Shown here in pieces: positions 37,110-44,539 of a DNA stretch of 64,000 bases (the stretch's first letter is position 1; the number at the start of each line of letters is the position of its first letter). The DNA is taken from contig JALSLV010000053.1 of assembly GCA_026988115.1 (NCBI GenBank), positions 1 to 64,000 of the forward strand, read 5' to 3'. The stretch is from Lysobacterales bacterium. Its GTDB lineage: Bacteria; Pseudomonadota; Gammaproteobacteria; Xanthomonadales; Marinicellaceae. The notes under the pieces are model-generated. The model ran no database searches and was not told where the DNA came from. It saw only the letters and a list, made by a program, of their open reading frames with translations. A program made the position numbers and the translations under genes.

Positions 37110-38102
37110 ATGAAAACTCGTAAAACAAACAGTAAAAAACAAAACTTTTCTTCCAGTCGTAGAAATTTACTCAAAGCCAGTGCCACAGGTGCTGCGTTAT
37201 TTTCACTCAGTGGCTTGACACTTTTTTCTCCTCGCGCTAGAGCAGCTACCATAACTTATAATTTTGTTGCAGAAAGCTATACAAAAACCATGGTTGATGG
37301 TGTTGATATAACTGCATGGCGTTTTAGAGATTTAAATGGTGCAAATTCTGGACCAGGAGAATTATCTGCTGGAATAGTGGCTCAAGAGGGTGATAATATT
37401 GTGATAAATCTAACCAATAATCTCAATACATCCATTCAGTTTGATATTCCTGGGCTTGTTGAAAATCAAGGCTTGTTAAATTCTGGGGCTTCTGCCACAA
37501 TTAATTTTGCAGTGCCACAAGCAGGCAGTTATTTATTTCGCGATAATAAAGTTTCGGAATTTGGACAAGCCATGGGTTTAACAGGGCCAATGATTGTTAT
37601 GCCAGGAGATGGTTCACAAACCTTATACACAGGCGGTCCTGCATTTGATCGGCAATACACTTTAGTCCTTAATGATTTTGATGACCGACTCAATGCAGCC
37701 ACAGCCAGTGGACAAAGTTATAACCTTGATAATTTTGAGCCGAATTATTATTTTGTTAATGGTTTATCCTACCCAAATACCGCAAGTGATGCCGATACAA
37801 AGGTTGCAATGAGTTTGGGTGAAGACATTGCTATTCGGTTTGTTAATGCAGGTTTATTAACCCATTCAATGCATTTTCATGGGTATCATGTTCGAGTCAT
37901 TAGTCGAAACCGAGTTCCTGTAACAGATATTATTGATAAAGATACGGTTGTGGTTAATCCCAGCGAGTGTGTGGATATTATTTTACCCGTTAATCAATTA
38001 GGTAAATTTCCATTACACACCCATTATATTCCTGCAGTAACGGCTAATGGTGTTTATGTTAATCCCTATGGTGGTTCCCTGTTAATAGTGGAGGCCACTT
38101 AA
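37110..38102 (+). CDS. split two-domain multicopper oxidase, subunit B (Tat signal, domain 2 ligands)
   Basis: The 330-residue protein has a Tat signal (SRRNLLK at residues 16-22, then a hydrophobic stretch ending ARA). Domain 1 has lost its ligands (IQFDIPG where HxHG should be, FRDNKVSEFGQAMG where HCH should be). Domain 2 keeps HSMHFHGYH (His255 and His257) and LHTH (His303 and His305), with Thr in place of the type 1 Cys. These four histidines complement the four of subunit A to give eight. It is likely exported with, and assembled onto, the preceding subunit. Confidence 0.85.
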   Translation: MKTRKTNSKKQNFSSSRRNLLKASATGAALFSLSGLTLFSPRARAATITYNFVAESYTKTMVDGVDITAWRFRDLNGANSGPGELSAGIVAQEGDNIVINLTNNLNTSIQFDIPGLVENQGLLNSGASATINFAVPQAGSYLFRDNKVSEFGQAMGLTGPMIVMPGDGSQTLYTGGPAFDRQYTLVLNDFDDRLNAATASGQSYNLDNFEPNYYFVNGLSYPNTASDADTKVAMSLGEDIAIRFVNAGLLTHSMHFHGYHVRVISRNRVPVTDIIDKDTVVVNPSECVDIILPVNQLGKFPLHTHYIPAVTANGVYVNPYGGSLLIVEAT

Positions 38103-38106
38103 GAAA

Positions 38107-38150
38107 AGCCCAGAAGAATAGATATTAAATTCTACTCTTCGGGCCTTCTG
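38107..38150. terminator. bidirectional terminator between subunit B and the dihaem cytochrome c
   Basis: The imperfect stem AGCCCAGAAGAATAG with CTACTCTTCGGGCC has an AT-rich loop and lies between two convergent genes. It is followed by TTCTGTTCC on the plus strand. Confidence 0.6.
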
Positions 38151-38162
38151 TTCCTATTCTTG

Positions 38163-38774
38163 TTATTGACTAAAGTTATCTCGAATGTAACTTAACACAT
38201 TCTTAATGTCTTGTGTCGTTAATGCCGAATTTCCTCCTTTTGCTGGCATTGCCATTGGTGAGTCTGGTGTTTGAAAACCATTGGTAATATTTTTCACCAG
38301 CTCATCATCACTTTTAGAAAGCGGAGAGTTTTTACTAGGAAAATTCGGAGCACCAGGAACCATTCCTTCACCATTGGCGCCATGGCAAGCAATACAGGTT
38401 TGGGAATAAATTTCTTTACCTGACAAACCTAAACTTACACTGTTTTTTCCAATTTTAACTTTTTGAACTTCAGAAGTTTGTGAAGACTTATTATTGGATT
38501 GTTGTAAAAAAGTAATAATGTCTCGAGTTTGTTGTCCAGTTAATCCTGCACGCATGCGCATATGAAAAACGGTGGTTATCCATTGGTCATCACGCAGGTC
38601 TTTGGGGTCACGCATGTTGTGACATCGCGAGCAGTTATCTGCCCATGATTGAGCGCCTTTGGCAAAATCACCAGGTTTTGGATAAGTTTCAGCATTGATA
38701 GGAGACAACATTATTGTCATTAATATGAGAGTAATGGCTGTAAATAAGTTTCTATTGTTAATTAAATATTTCAT
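38163..38774 (-). CDS. periplasmic dihaem cytochrome c
   Basis: The 203-residue protein has a signal peptide (ITLILMTIMLSPINA) and two haem motifs, CSRCH in NCSRCHNMRD and CIACH in TCIACHGANGEG. The second domain has the axial-Met type region PMAMPAKGG. The C-terminal domain is a classic class I cytochrome c. It is convergent with the split oxidase and divided from it by a terminator, and probably shares a transcript with the porin gene. It is a candidate electron partner. Confidence 0.88.
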   Translation of the reverse strand: MKYLINNRNLFTAITLILMTIMLSPINAETYPKPGDFAKGAQSWADNCSRCHNMRDPKDLRDDQWITTVFHMRMRAGLTGQQTRDIITFLQQSNNKSSQTSEVQKVKIGKNSVSLGLSGKEIYSQTCIACHGANGEGMVPGAPNFPSKNSPLSKSDDELVKNITNGFQTPDSPMAMPAKGGNSALTTQDIKNVLSYIRDNFSQ

Positions 38775-38786
38775 GATAATTCTCCT

Positions 38787-40160
38787 TTAAAAGCCATAAG
38801 CCAGTTGTAATAACCAACGATTTTCATCGGTTGGTAAACCCAATAACCCATCATTGAATTCATAAGTGAATTTTCCGATGACACTTGAAGTAAATTGATA
38901 ATCTAAACCCAATGCCAGTTGTTCTTGTGAACCCGAGGCTTCTGGGGCAGTAAAATCAGTATACCTAATTACAGGTTCCCATTTTGTTTGTGGGATTAAA
39001 TAGGATGCTTGAGTATACCAAGATTTCCAACTAGCCCCTTCTGAAGCAGTGATACCATTTGTGGCATCACCAATCTTAGTGCGAACATATTCGCCTCGTA
39101 ACTGGAAGTTATTATGTCTATAAGCATAGTCAAAACCTAAGACATCATAATCTCGTGCCTGCTCATCATGTAATGAAACAGCAGGTTCACTTGCATTTTT
39201 TAAAGTTGGCGATAACCCGACATCAATAAATCTTTGTTCGTGACCACCGTCCCCAGCTTCAATACTGGTTATTGTTGCCTTACCTGTGGCAGCTGATACG
39301 CCAATTTCTAATCCAGCAAATGGAATGATACCCAATCGCCCACCCAAGGTTTTTTCGTTATCAGTATTTCGACCAAATCCCTCGGCATCAATTCCTTCTA
39401 AAACATATTCACCTTCTGATTCTTCAGCAGCAACCAATTCAGGTCCATTACTGATATAAAAGGCATAATTGGTGTTTATTCCAGCTAACTCAAAACCACC
39501 TCTGAGTTGAAAGCCCATTTCGGAGACAGGAGCTGCTCCATCATGACCAAAACCTGGTGCTGCTGAGACAATTTTATTAATCCAAGAGGGGTGCATGTTT
39601 TGTCTAAATTGCCCAATTGGACTAAGAAATCGCCCACCAATAAATGCAACATAATCATTCAAAAATATATCAATAGTGGCGTATTCTAGTCCAACGGCTG
39701 TAGAGCCATCTCCTTCAATTTCTAATTCTAATTCAGCTTCTAACATGACCAAGTCTCGGTATTGGTAATGAAAGATAGGTGAAAAAGTTCCTACTTTGAA
39801 ACTGTCAGAATCTGAAGAATACCCAATGTCTGCATATCCCGACATATGGATTAATGTATTGGGTTCGCGCCATTCATTTGCGGCATTAATGTCTTTCTGA
39901 ATTTCAGTAATTTCTTTAGTCTCTAGTTTACTTTGAGCGACTTCTTTGCTTAATTCAGTAACTTGTTTTGTATTCTCAACTGATTTTTGTTCGTATTGTT
40001 TAAGTACTAATTGTACTTGATTTAGTTGCTGCTGTAAGGCTTCAACGTGTGCTTTTAACTCATCGTACTTTTGATCAGCAGAAGCTGATAAAGGCATAAT
40101 TGATGCCACGATAGCAAATGTTAAAAGAGTTTTATGTGATTGTTTATTATTTGCAATCAT
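38787..40160 (-). CDS. outer membrane porin with N-terminal coiled coil
   Basis: The 457-residue protein has a signal peptide (LLTFAIVASIMPLSASA). A coiled coil follows (residues about 30-95, ALQQQLNQVQLVLKQYEQKS). The rest is a beta barrel rich in aromatic and alternating residues (SGYADIGYSSDSDSFKVG, GRFLSPIGQFRQNMHPSW) that ends LQLAYGF, a terminal aromatic residue for BAM recognition. It resembles phosphate-selective-type porins (OprO/P). The substrate is unknown. It lies just upstream of the cytochrome gene on the same strand. Confidence 0.85.
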   Translation of the reverse strand: MIANNKQSHKTLLTFAIVASIMPLSASADQKYDELKAHVEALQQQLNQVQLVLKQYEQKSVENTKQVTELSKEVAQSKLETKEITEIQKDINAANEWREPNTLIHMSGYADIGYSSDSDSFKVGTFSPIFHYQYRDLVMLEAELELEIEGDGSTAVGLEYATIDIFLNDYVAFIGGRFLSPIGQFRQNMHPSWINKIVSAAPGFGHDGAAPVSEMGFQLRGGFELAGINTNYAFYISNGPELVAAEESEGEYVLEGIDAEGFGRNTDNEKTLGGRLGIIPFAGLEIGVSAATGKATITSIEAGDGGHEQRFIDVGLSPTLKNASEPAVSLHDEQARDYDVLGFDYAYRHNNFQLRGEYVRTKIGDATNGITASEGASWKSWYTQASYLIPQTKWEPVIRYTDFTAPEASGSQEQLALGLDYQFTSSVIGKFTYEFNDGLLGLPTDENRWLLQLAYGF

Positions 40161-40297
40161 TTGATTTTCTCCGATTGTAATATTAATTTACTTGATGAAA
40201 CCCTTGCGTTTTCTTAATGAATTTTAGGCAACGGTCTCAATTTAGTGCATATAAGCGGTTATAAGTGCTTATTTAAGACGCACCAACGCTGAGGCAG

Positions 40298-40636
40298 TTA
40301 AATTAATATTGGAGGGCGAAAATGACTGTTTTGAGATTCTGAATAGATAAAAGGTTTAAGTGAAATCACAAGAGCTGAGGTCAAGCGTAGCAATGGAGGT
40401 ATTTTAAAGGAGGTGGTTTCAGCAAAACTTGTCATTACACAACCGCATTGACAATTATCTTCAAGGCAACACATTTCTTCGCAGCTGACCTCTTGTTGTA
40501 CTGAATCCTTTTTTAAAAGCACTCTGTTAGTGTGTGAACTCTCATGACCATTAGTGTTTGGATACAATCCATGACTGCTCGCATCAAAAGATGCCAACAG
40601 TAAAATAAAAAACACTAAATAACAAAATGATTTCAT
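40298..40636 (-). CDS. small exported Cys/His-rich protein (copper island, right end)
   Basis: The 112-residue protein has a signal peptide (YLVFFILLLASFDASS), then His residues (HGLYPNTNGHESSH) and the cysteine cluster SCEEMCCLEDNCQCGC. The C-terminus is NSHFRPPILI. The cluster and terminal PPIL match the layout of the 117-residue protein at 21721-22074, so the two are probably distant paralogues. It faces the porin gene on the same strand after a 137-base gap. Confidence 0.75.
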   Translation of the reverse strand: MKSFCYLVFFILLLASFDASSHGLYPNTNGHESSHTNRVLLKKDSVQQEVSCEEMCCLEDNCQCGCVMTSFAETTSFKIPPLLRLTSALVISLKPFIYSESQNSHFRPPILI

Positions 40637-40971
40637 GCCATCATTATAGACCTAATTTTTCTTTTTAAAATTGATTTGAATCAAATTTCTCTCATAAAAC
40701 CATTCAGGTACAAACTGCATTCGTAACAATGTTAATCTAAGCTATTGAAGTATATGATAAATATACCTGTTTTGTGCTATTTATATAAAATGTTCAGTTT
40801 AGCTTAATTTAGTAAATTTATGGTATAGCTATTTTGCATTAATTTATTCTCGGACAAGTTCCTAGTGCAGAGAGAAAAAGCCATAATGGTATTTTGAGCG
40901 TGGTACTTTGGCTTGTAATTGGATAGGAAAAGTTGTTAAAATAGCCGTTATGTTTGTTTTAGGAAGAAATA
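40637..40971. other. 335-base intergenic region with solo repeat end and promoter candidate
   Basis: No gene was found. Bases 40845-40862 read TATTCTCGGACAAGTTCC. This matches the terminal inverted repeat of the MITE-like element at 63246-63406 in 16-17 of 18 positions, depending on which end is compared. It looks like a solo remnant. A promoter candidate at 40913-40942 lies downstream. Confidence 0.5.
40913..40942 (+). promoter_or_regulatory. candidate promoter for the BspA-type gene
   Basis: TTGTAA and TAAAAT are separated by 18 bases and lie 30 bases before the start codon at 40972. The match is moderate and has no other support. Confidence 0.35.
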
Positions 40972-43725
40972 ATGAAAAATTCACTTGTTCAGATTTTACT
41001 CTCGATTGTAGCCTTATGTGCAGTTCAAGCTGTTCCTGCAGCGCCTTTAGATGATTTTATTATCACGGTAAAAACCGATAATAACGGTGTATCAGCCAAT
41101 AATCAATTTACTATTCCAACCATAGGAATAGGGTATAAATACTCAGTTGACTGTAATAATGATAGCATTAATGAAATAAATAATACCAATGGAAATTATA
41201 CCTGTAGCTATTCCACTGCTGGCACTTATACCATTCGGATTAAGCATAATAACTTAACAGGAGAAGGTTTTCCGCGTATTTATTTTAATTTTTCAGGGGA
41301 TAGACTAAAAATACTTTCCCTCGACCAATGGGGCACAGGGCATTGGACTTCATTTGCAAATGCTTTTAATGGATGCAGCAATATGTTGACTTTAGCAACT
41401 GATAGCCCAAACCTCGTTTCTGTTGCTTCAATGAGTCTAAGGAATATGTTTAGAAATGCCAATGCAGCTAACCCCGATACCAGTGGCTGGGATACTTCGC
41501 AAGTAACGGATATGAGTGGTATGTTTGCAGATGCCACAGCTGTAAACCCCGATACCAGTGGCTGGGATACTTCGCAAGTAATGGATATGAGTTCTATGTT
41601 TACATTTGCCAGAGCTGCAAACCCCGATACCAGCGGCTGGGATACTTCGAAAGTAAAGGATATGTTTGCTATGTTTCAAGCTGCTACTGTTGCAAACCCC
41701 GATACCAGTGGCTGGGATACTTCGCAAGTGACGGATATGCGTGCTATGTTTGATGGAGCCACTGCTGCAAACCCTGATACCAGTGGTTGGAATACTTCGC
41801 AAGTAATGAATATGAGTCGTATGTTTCGTATTGCCACTGCTGCAAACCCCGATACCAGTGGCTGGGATACTTCTCAAGTGACGAATATGAGTGCTATGTT
41901 TGTTAGAGCAACCTCTGCGAATCCTAATACCAGTAATTGGGATACTTCGCAAGTGACTGATATGAGTGATATGTTTTTATATGCTACATTAGCCAATCCA
42001 GATACAGGTTCATGGAATACATCCAAAGTGACTAGTATGTTTGTTATGTTTGCAGGAGCAACTTTAGCAAACCCTGATACAAGTAGTTGGAATACTACGA
42101 ATGTGACTAATATGGGAGGTATGTTCAGAAACTCTGTTCATGCTAATCCCAATACAAGCAGTTGGATTACTACAAATGTAACTTACTTTCATAGTATGTT
42201 TTTAGGAGCAATCTCTGCTAACCCTGATACATCTAATTGGGATATTGTCAATGTCTTAAGTATGGACCTTATGTTTGATTTAGTTACTTTGCCAACGGTT
42301 GATTATGATGCTTTATTAATTGATTTTAATAACAAGCCACACCAAGCCACTGTGTCTTTTTCTGGTGGGTTTAGTCTTTATTGCAGTACCAGTGCGCAAA
42401 TGGCGCGTGCAGAATTGATTGGTTCTGATGGTTGGGTTATTAGCGATGGAGGGTTGTGCGCACCTGTTGTGGCTGATTTAGTAGCGGCAAGTGATTCAGG
42501 ACTTTCAACAACGGATGATATAACCAATGATAATACTCCAGAGTTGGCAGTTGGTTGTAGCTTGGCAGGCAATGAAATACAATTGTACAGTGATAATGCC
42601 GTAATTGCGACGCATACCTGTGCGGGAGTAGGGTTTGAGAATAGCACCTCAACGGTGGTTTTGTCCGATGGTGTTCATCAAGTCAGCTACCAACAAAGAA
42701 ATATAGGCGGACAATTCAGCGCCCTAGCGGTGGCTTTACCCATTACTATTGATACAATGCTTGCGACTCCTGTTTGCACCACTAGCCCTGCCAATGCCCA
42801 ACAAGGCACAGCGGTGACAACAACATGCACTGCAGTTGAACAAGGGGCTTTACTCACCATTGACCATATGAATTGTTTGCCAATCTCTGCACCCGCATCA
42901 GGGGTTGTAAACTGCAATGGAGTCGTTGGCTTAAATGCGGGTGAAGTGGTGCAATCAAATGACACGGTGATGACAGTTGATGTCGCAGGTAATGTCAATA
43001 ATAACGCCACTACCGGTTTGCTCATTAACTTTTTACCACAAGCTTTGGATGATGTTGTTACACTAAACGAAGATGCAGCGATGCAAACAATTGCAGTATT
43101 GAGTAATGATTCTGATATTGAGGGCGATAATTTTGTTATTGTATCGGTTAACCAACCAAGCAATGGAATGGTTGTTAATAACACAACTAACTTAAGTTAT
43201 ATACCCAATGCAGATTATTGTAACAATGGTATAACAACCGATGACTTTAGCTATGAAATTACTGGAGGAGCAGTGGCAACAGTTTCGGTGACCGTCAACT
43301 GTGTCAATGATGCGCCAAGTTTTGTGCCGACTTGCAGTAATATAGATGCCAGTGCTTATGCAGGAGTGAACAATAATAATGCACAATTTTATAACTTTTC
43401 ACTGTTGACTTTGGGACCAATAAATGAAAACAGTCAAAACATTCTTGGTTTTACCCTTAACTTAACTGATCCACAAGGGGTGATTTCTCAGCTTAGTATT
43501 GATGGTGATGGGTATTTATCAGTTGGATACAGTCTGCAAACAGGGGTGGCAACATTAGGAATTACTATCCAAGATGATGGTGGCATCGCTTTGGGTGGAA
43601 ATGATACATCACTTGAGCAAGAGTTTTTCTTGAGCTATTCCGATTTAAGCAACAGTACCGATAGAATTCTAAAAAGTAGTTTTGAATTTAGCTGTGAGTC
43701 AGTTTCCTTGGATATAGTGCAGTAA
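40972..43725 (+). CDS. BspA-type (DUF285) repeat surface protein
   Basis: The 917-residue secreted protein has a signal peptide ending AVPAAP. Residues 167-441 hold eleven exact-length repeats of 25 residues with the pattern NPDTSGWDTSQVTDMSxMF, the bacterial surface-protein 26-residue-type leucine-rich repeat (DUF285). A partly degenerate unit precedes them. The C-terminal half has Ig/cadherin-like modules, including VTLNEDAAMQTIAVLSNDSD. The end carries RILKSSFEFSC, similar to an FxxGFE sorting-type tail. A role in adhesion is suggested by family only. Confidence 0.88.
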   Translation: MKNSLVQILLSIVALCAVQAVPAAPLDDFIITVKTDNNGVSANNQFTIPTIGIGYKYSVDCNNDSINEINNTNGNYTCSYSTAGTYTIRIKHNNLTGEGFPRIYFNFSGDRLKILSLDQWGTGHWTSFANAFNGCSNMLTLATDSPNLVSVASMSLRNMFRNANAANPDTSGWDTSQVTDMSGMFADATAVNPDTSGWDTSQVMDMSSMFTFARAANPDTSGWDTSKVKDMFAMFQAATVANPDTSGWDTSQVTDMRAMFDGATAANPDTSGWNTSQVMNMSRMFRIATAANPDTSGWDTSQVTNMSAMFVRATSANPNTSNWDTSQVTDMSDMFLYATLANPDTGSWNTSKVTSMFVMFAGATLANPDTSSWNTTNVTNMGGMFRNSVHANPNTSSWITTNVTYFHSMFLGAISANPDTSNWDIVNVLSMDLMFDLVTLPTVDYDALLIDFNNKPHQATVSFSGGFSLYCSTSAQMARAELIGSDGWVISDGGLCAPVVADLVAASDSGLSTTDDITNDNTPELAVGCSLAGNEIQLYSDNAVIATHTCAGVGFENSTSTVVLSDGVHQVSYQQRNIGGQFSALAVALPITIDTMLATPVCTTSPANAQQGTAVTTTCTAVEQGALLTIDHMNCLPISAPASGVVNCNGVVGLNAGEVVQSNDTVMTVDVAGNVNNNATTGLLINFLPQALDDVVTLNEDAAMQTIAVLSNDSDIEGDNFVIVSVNQPSNGMVVNNTTNLSYIPNADYCNNGITTDDFSYEITGGAVATVSVTVNCVNDAPSFVPTCSNIDASAYAGVNNNNAQFYNFSLLTLGPINENSQNILGFTLNLTDPQGVISQLSIDGDGYLSVGYSLQTGVATLGITIQDDGGIALGGNDTSLEQEFFLSYSDLSNSTDRILKSSFEFSCESVSLDIVQ
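41470..42294 (+). repeat. eleven tandem 75-bp coding repeats
   Basis: Eleven consecutive 75-base units begin with AACCCCGATACCAGTGGCTG or close variants. The first six or so are nearly identical at DNA level, and the later units diverge. They encode the 25-residue repeats of the BspA-type protein. Recent local amplification at the 5' side is likely. Confidence 0.9.
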
Positions 43726-43735
43726 TGATAGAGTA

Positions 43736-43980
43736 GGGGTTCGGACTTTAGTCCGTCTTTTTAAACACCGGGACTGATGTCCCTGCCCCAATGAGCTCGG
43801 GGTTCGGACTTTAGTCCGTCTTTTTAAACAACGGGACTGAAGTCCCTGCCCCAATGAGCTCGGGGTTCGGATTTTAGTCCGTCTTTTTAAACAACGGGAC
43901 TGAAGTCCCTGCCCCAATGAGCTCGGGGTTCGGACTTTAGTCCGTCTTTTTAAATCAAACGGGACTGAAGTCCCTGCCCC
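43736..43980 (+). repeat. tandem array of four 63-bp double-hairpin repeats
   Basis: Units start at 43736, 43799, 43862 and 43925. Each contains two short hairpins, CGGACTTTAGTCCG and GGGACTGAAGTCCC, separated by TCTTTTTAAAC and followed by TGCCCCAATGAGCTC. The last unit has a slightly longer spacer. Related units in opposite orientation lie at 51211-51320. The stems with T-runs could also terminate transcription. Confidence 0.9.
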
Positions 43981-44228
43981 TAGTGGCTAGCCGTTGATTG
44001 CACTCTAAATTTCGATGATATATCGGAATTTAGGTTTATTAAACCTGATTGAGTTTAAAAACATTCAATAATCTGTCCTATTTTGTTACTTAATTTCGTA
44101 TTGACTAGTAAGGTGTCTATATAAAAGTTGAATAGACACAAAATTTGATTAAATTAAGTGACAGTGGTCACAAAAAATATAAAAATACATTTTTTATGTG
44201 GGATTAATTCGGGCAAATGGTTATTGTA

Positions 44229-44387
44229 GTGCCTGACCGAGAAAGGAATCGTAACGAGGGAAAGTCTGGTTTGAAGCAAGATATTTCATTATTTGAGGAG
44301 AATAGCTCGCTATTTGACGAGAATAATGGGATATTTTGATCAAATCCAGCTTTTCCGCAGTAGATTACTTCTTTCTAGGTCAGGCAC
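44229..44387. mobile_element. MITE-like element, copy 1, with 7-bp target duplication
   Basis: The 159-base non-coding element has terminal inverted repeats GTGCCTGACC and GGTCAGGCAC, extending imperfectly inward (GAGAAAG with CTTTCT). It is flanked by direct repeats TATTGTA at 44222-44228 and 44388-44394. The interior (CGAGGGAAAG, TTTGAGGAGAATAG, CTATTTGACGAGAAT, CTTTTCCGCAGTAG) is shared with the copy at 63246-63406. There is no transposase gene. Confidence 0.8.
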
Positions 44388-44539
44388 TATTGTAAGTGAA
44401 ACGTTAAAAGTCAAGGTACATAGTGTTCAATTGGCTCTTACAATAAAAATAACACAGTATTTGTAGGAAATTTGCCATAGTCACGCCACATAAGGTCAGT
44501 GTATAATGAATACCAATTTACTATTGATGGGGAATATCG

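Larger units (their letters stand above)
43726..44539. other. 814-base intergenic region with two repeat types
   Basis: This gap holds a 63-bp tandem hairpin array (43736-43980) directly after the BspA-type stop codon and a 159-bp MITE-like element (44229-44387). No coding region is credible. A minus-strand open frame at 43699-43917 only reads through the repeats. Confidence 0.8.

Noticed and set aside
36139-38102. The two oxidase genes as one gene broken by a frameshift
   Set aside because: Each has two full cupredoxin domains with its own start and stop. The second has its own Tat signal, and the ligand losses are reciprocal.
41470-42294. Regular 75-bp repeats considered as a CRISPR array
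   Set aside because: Units are contiguous, coding and without unique spacers. They encode BspA-type protein repeats.
43699-43917. Minus-strand open frame with repeated LGQGLQSRCLKRRTK units
   Set aside because: It is only a reading of the non-coding 63-bp repeat array and has no start context or family match.
43736-43980. 63-bp repeats considered as a CRISPR array
   Set aside because: There are no spacers between the units, internal hairpins are present, and no cas genes are nearby.
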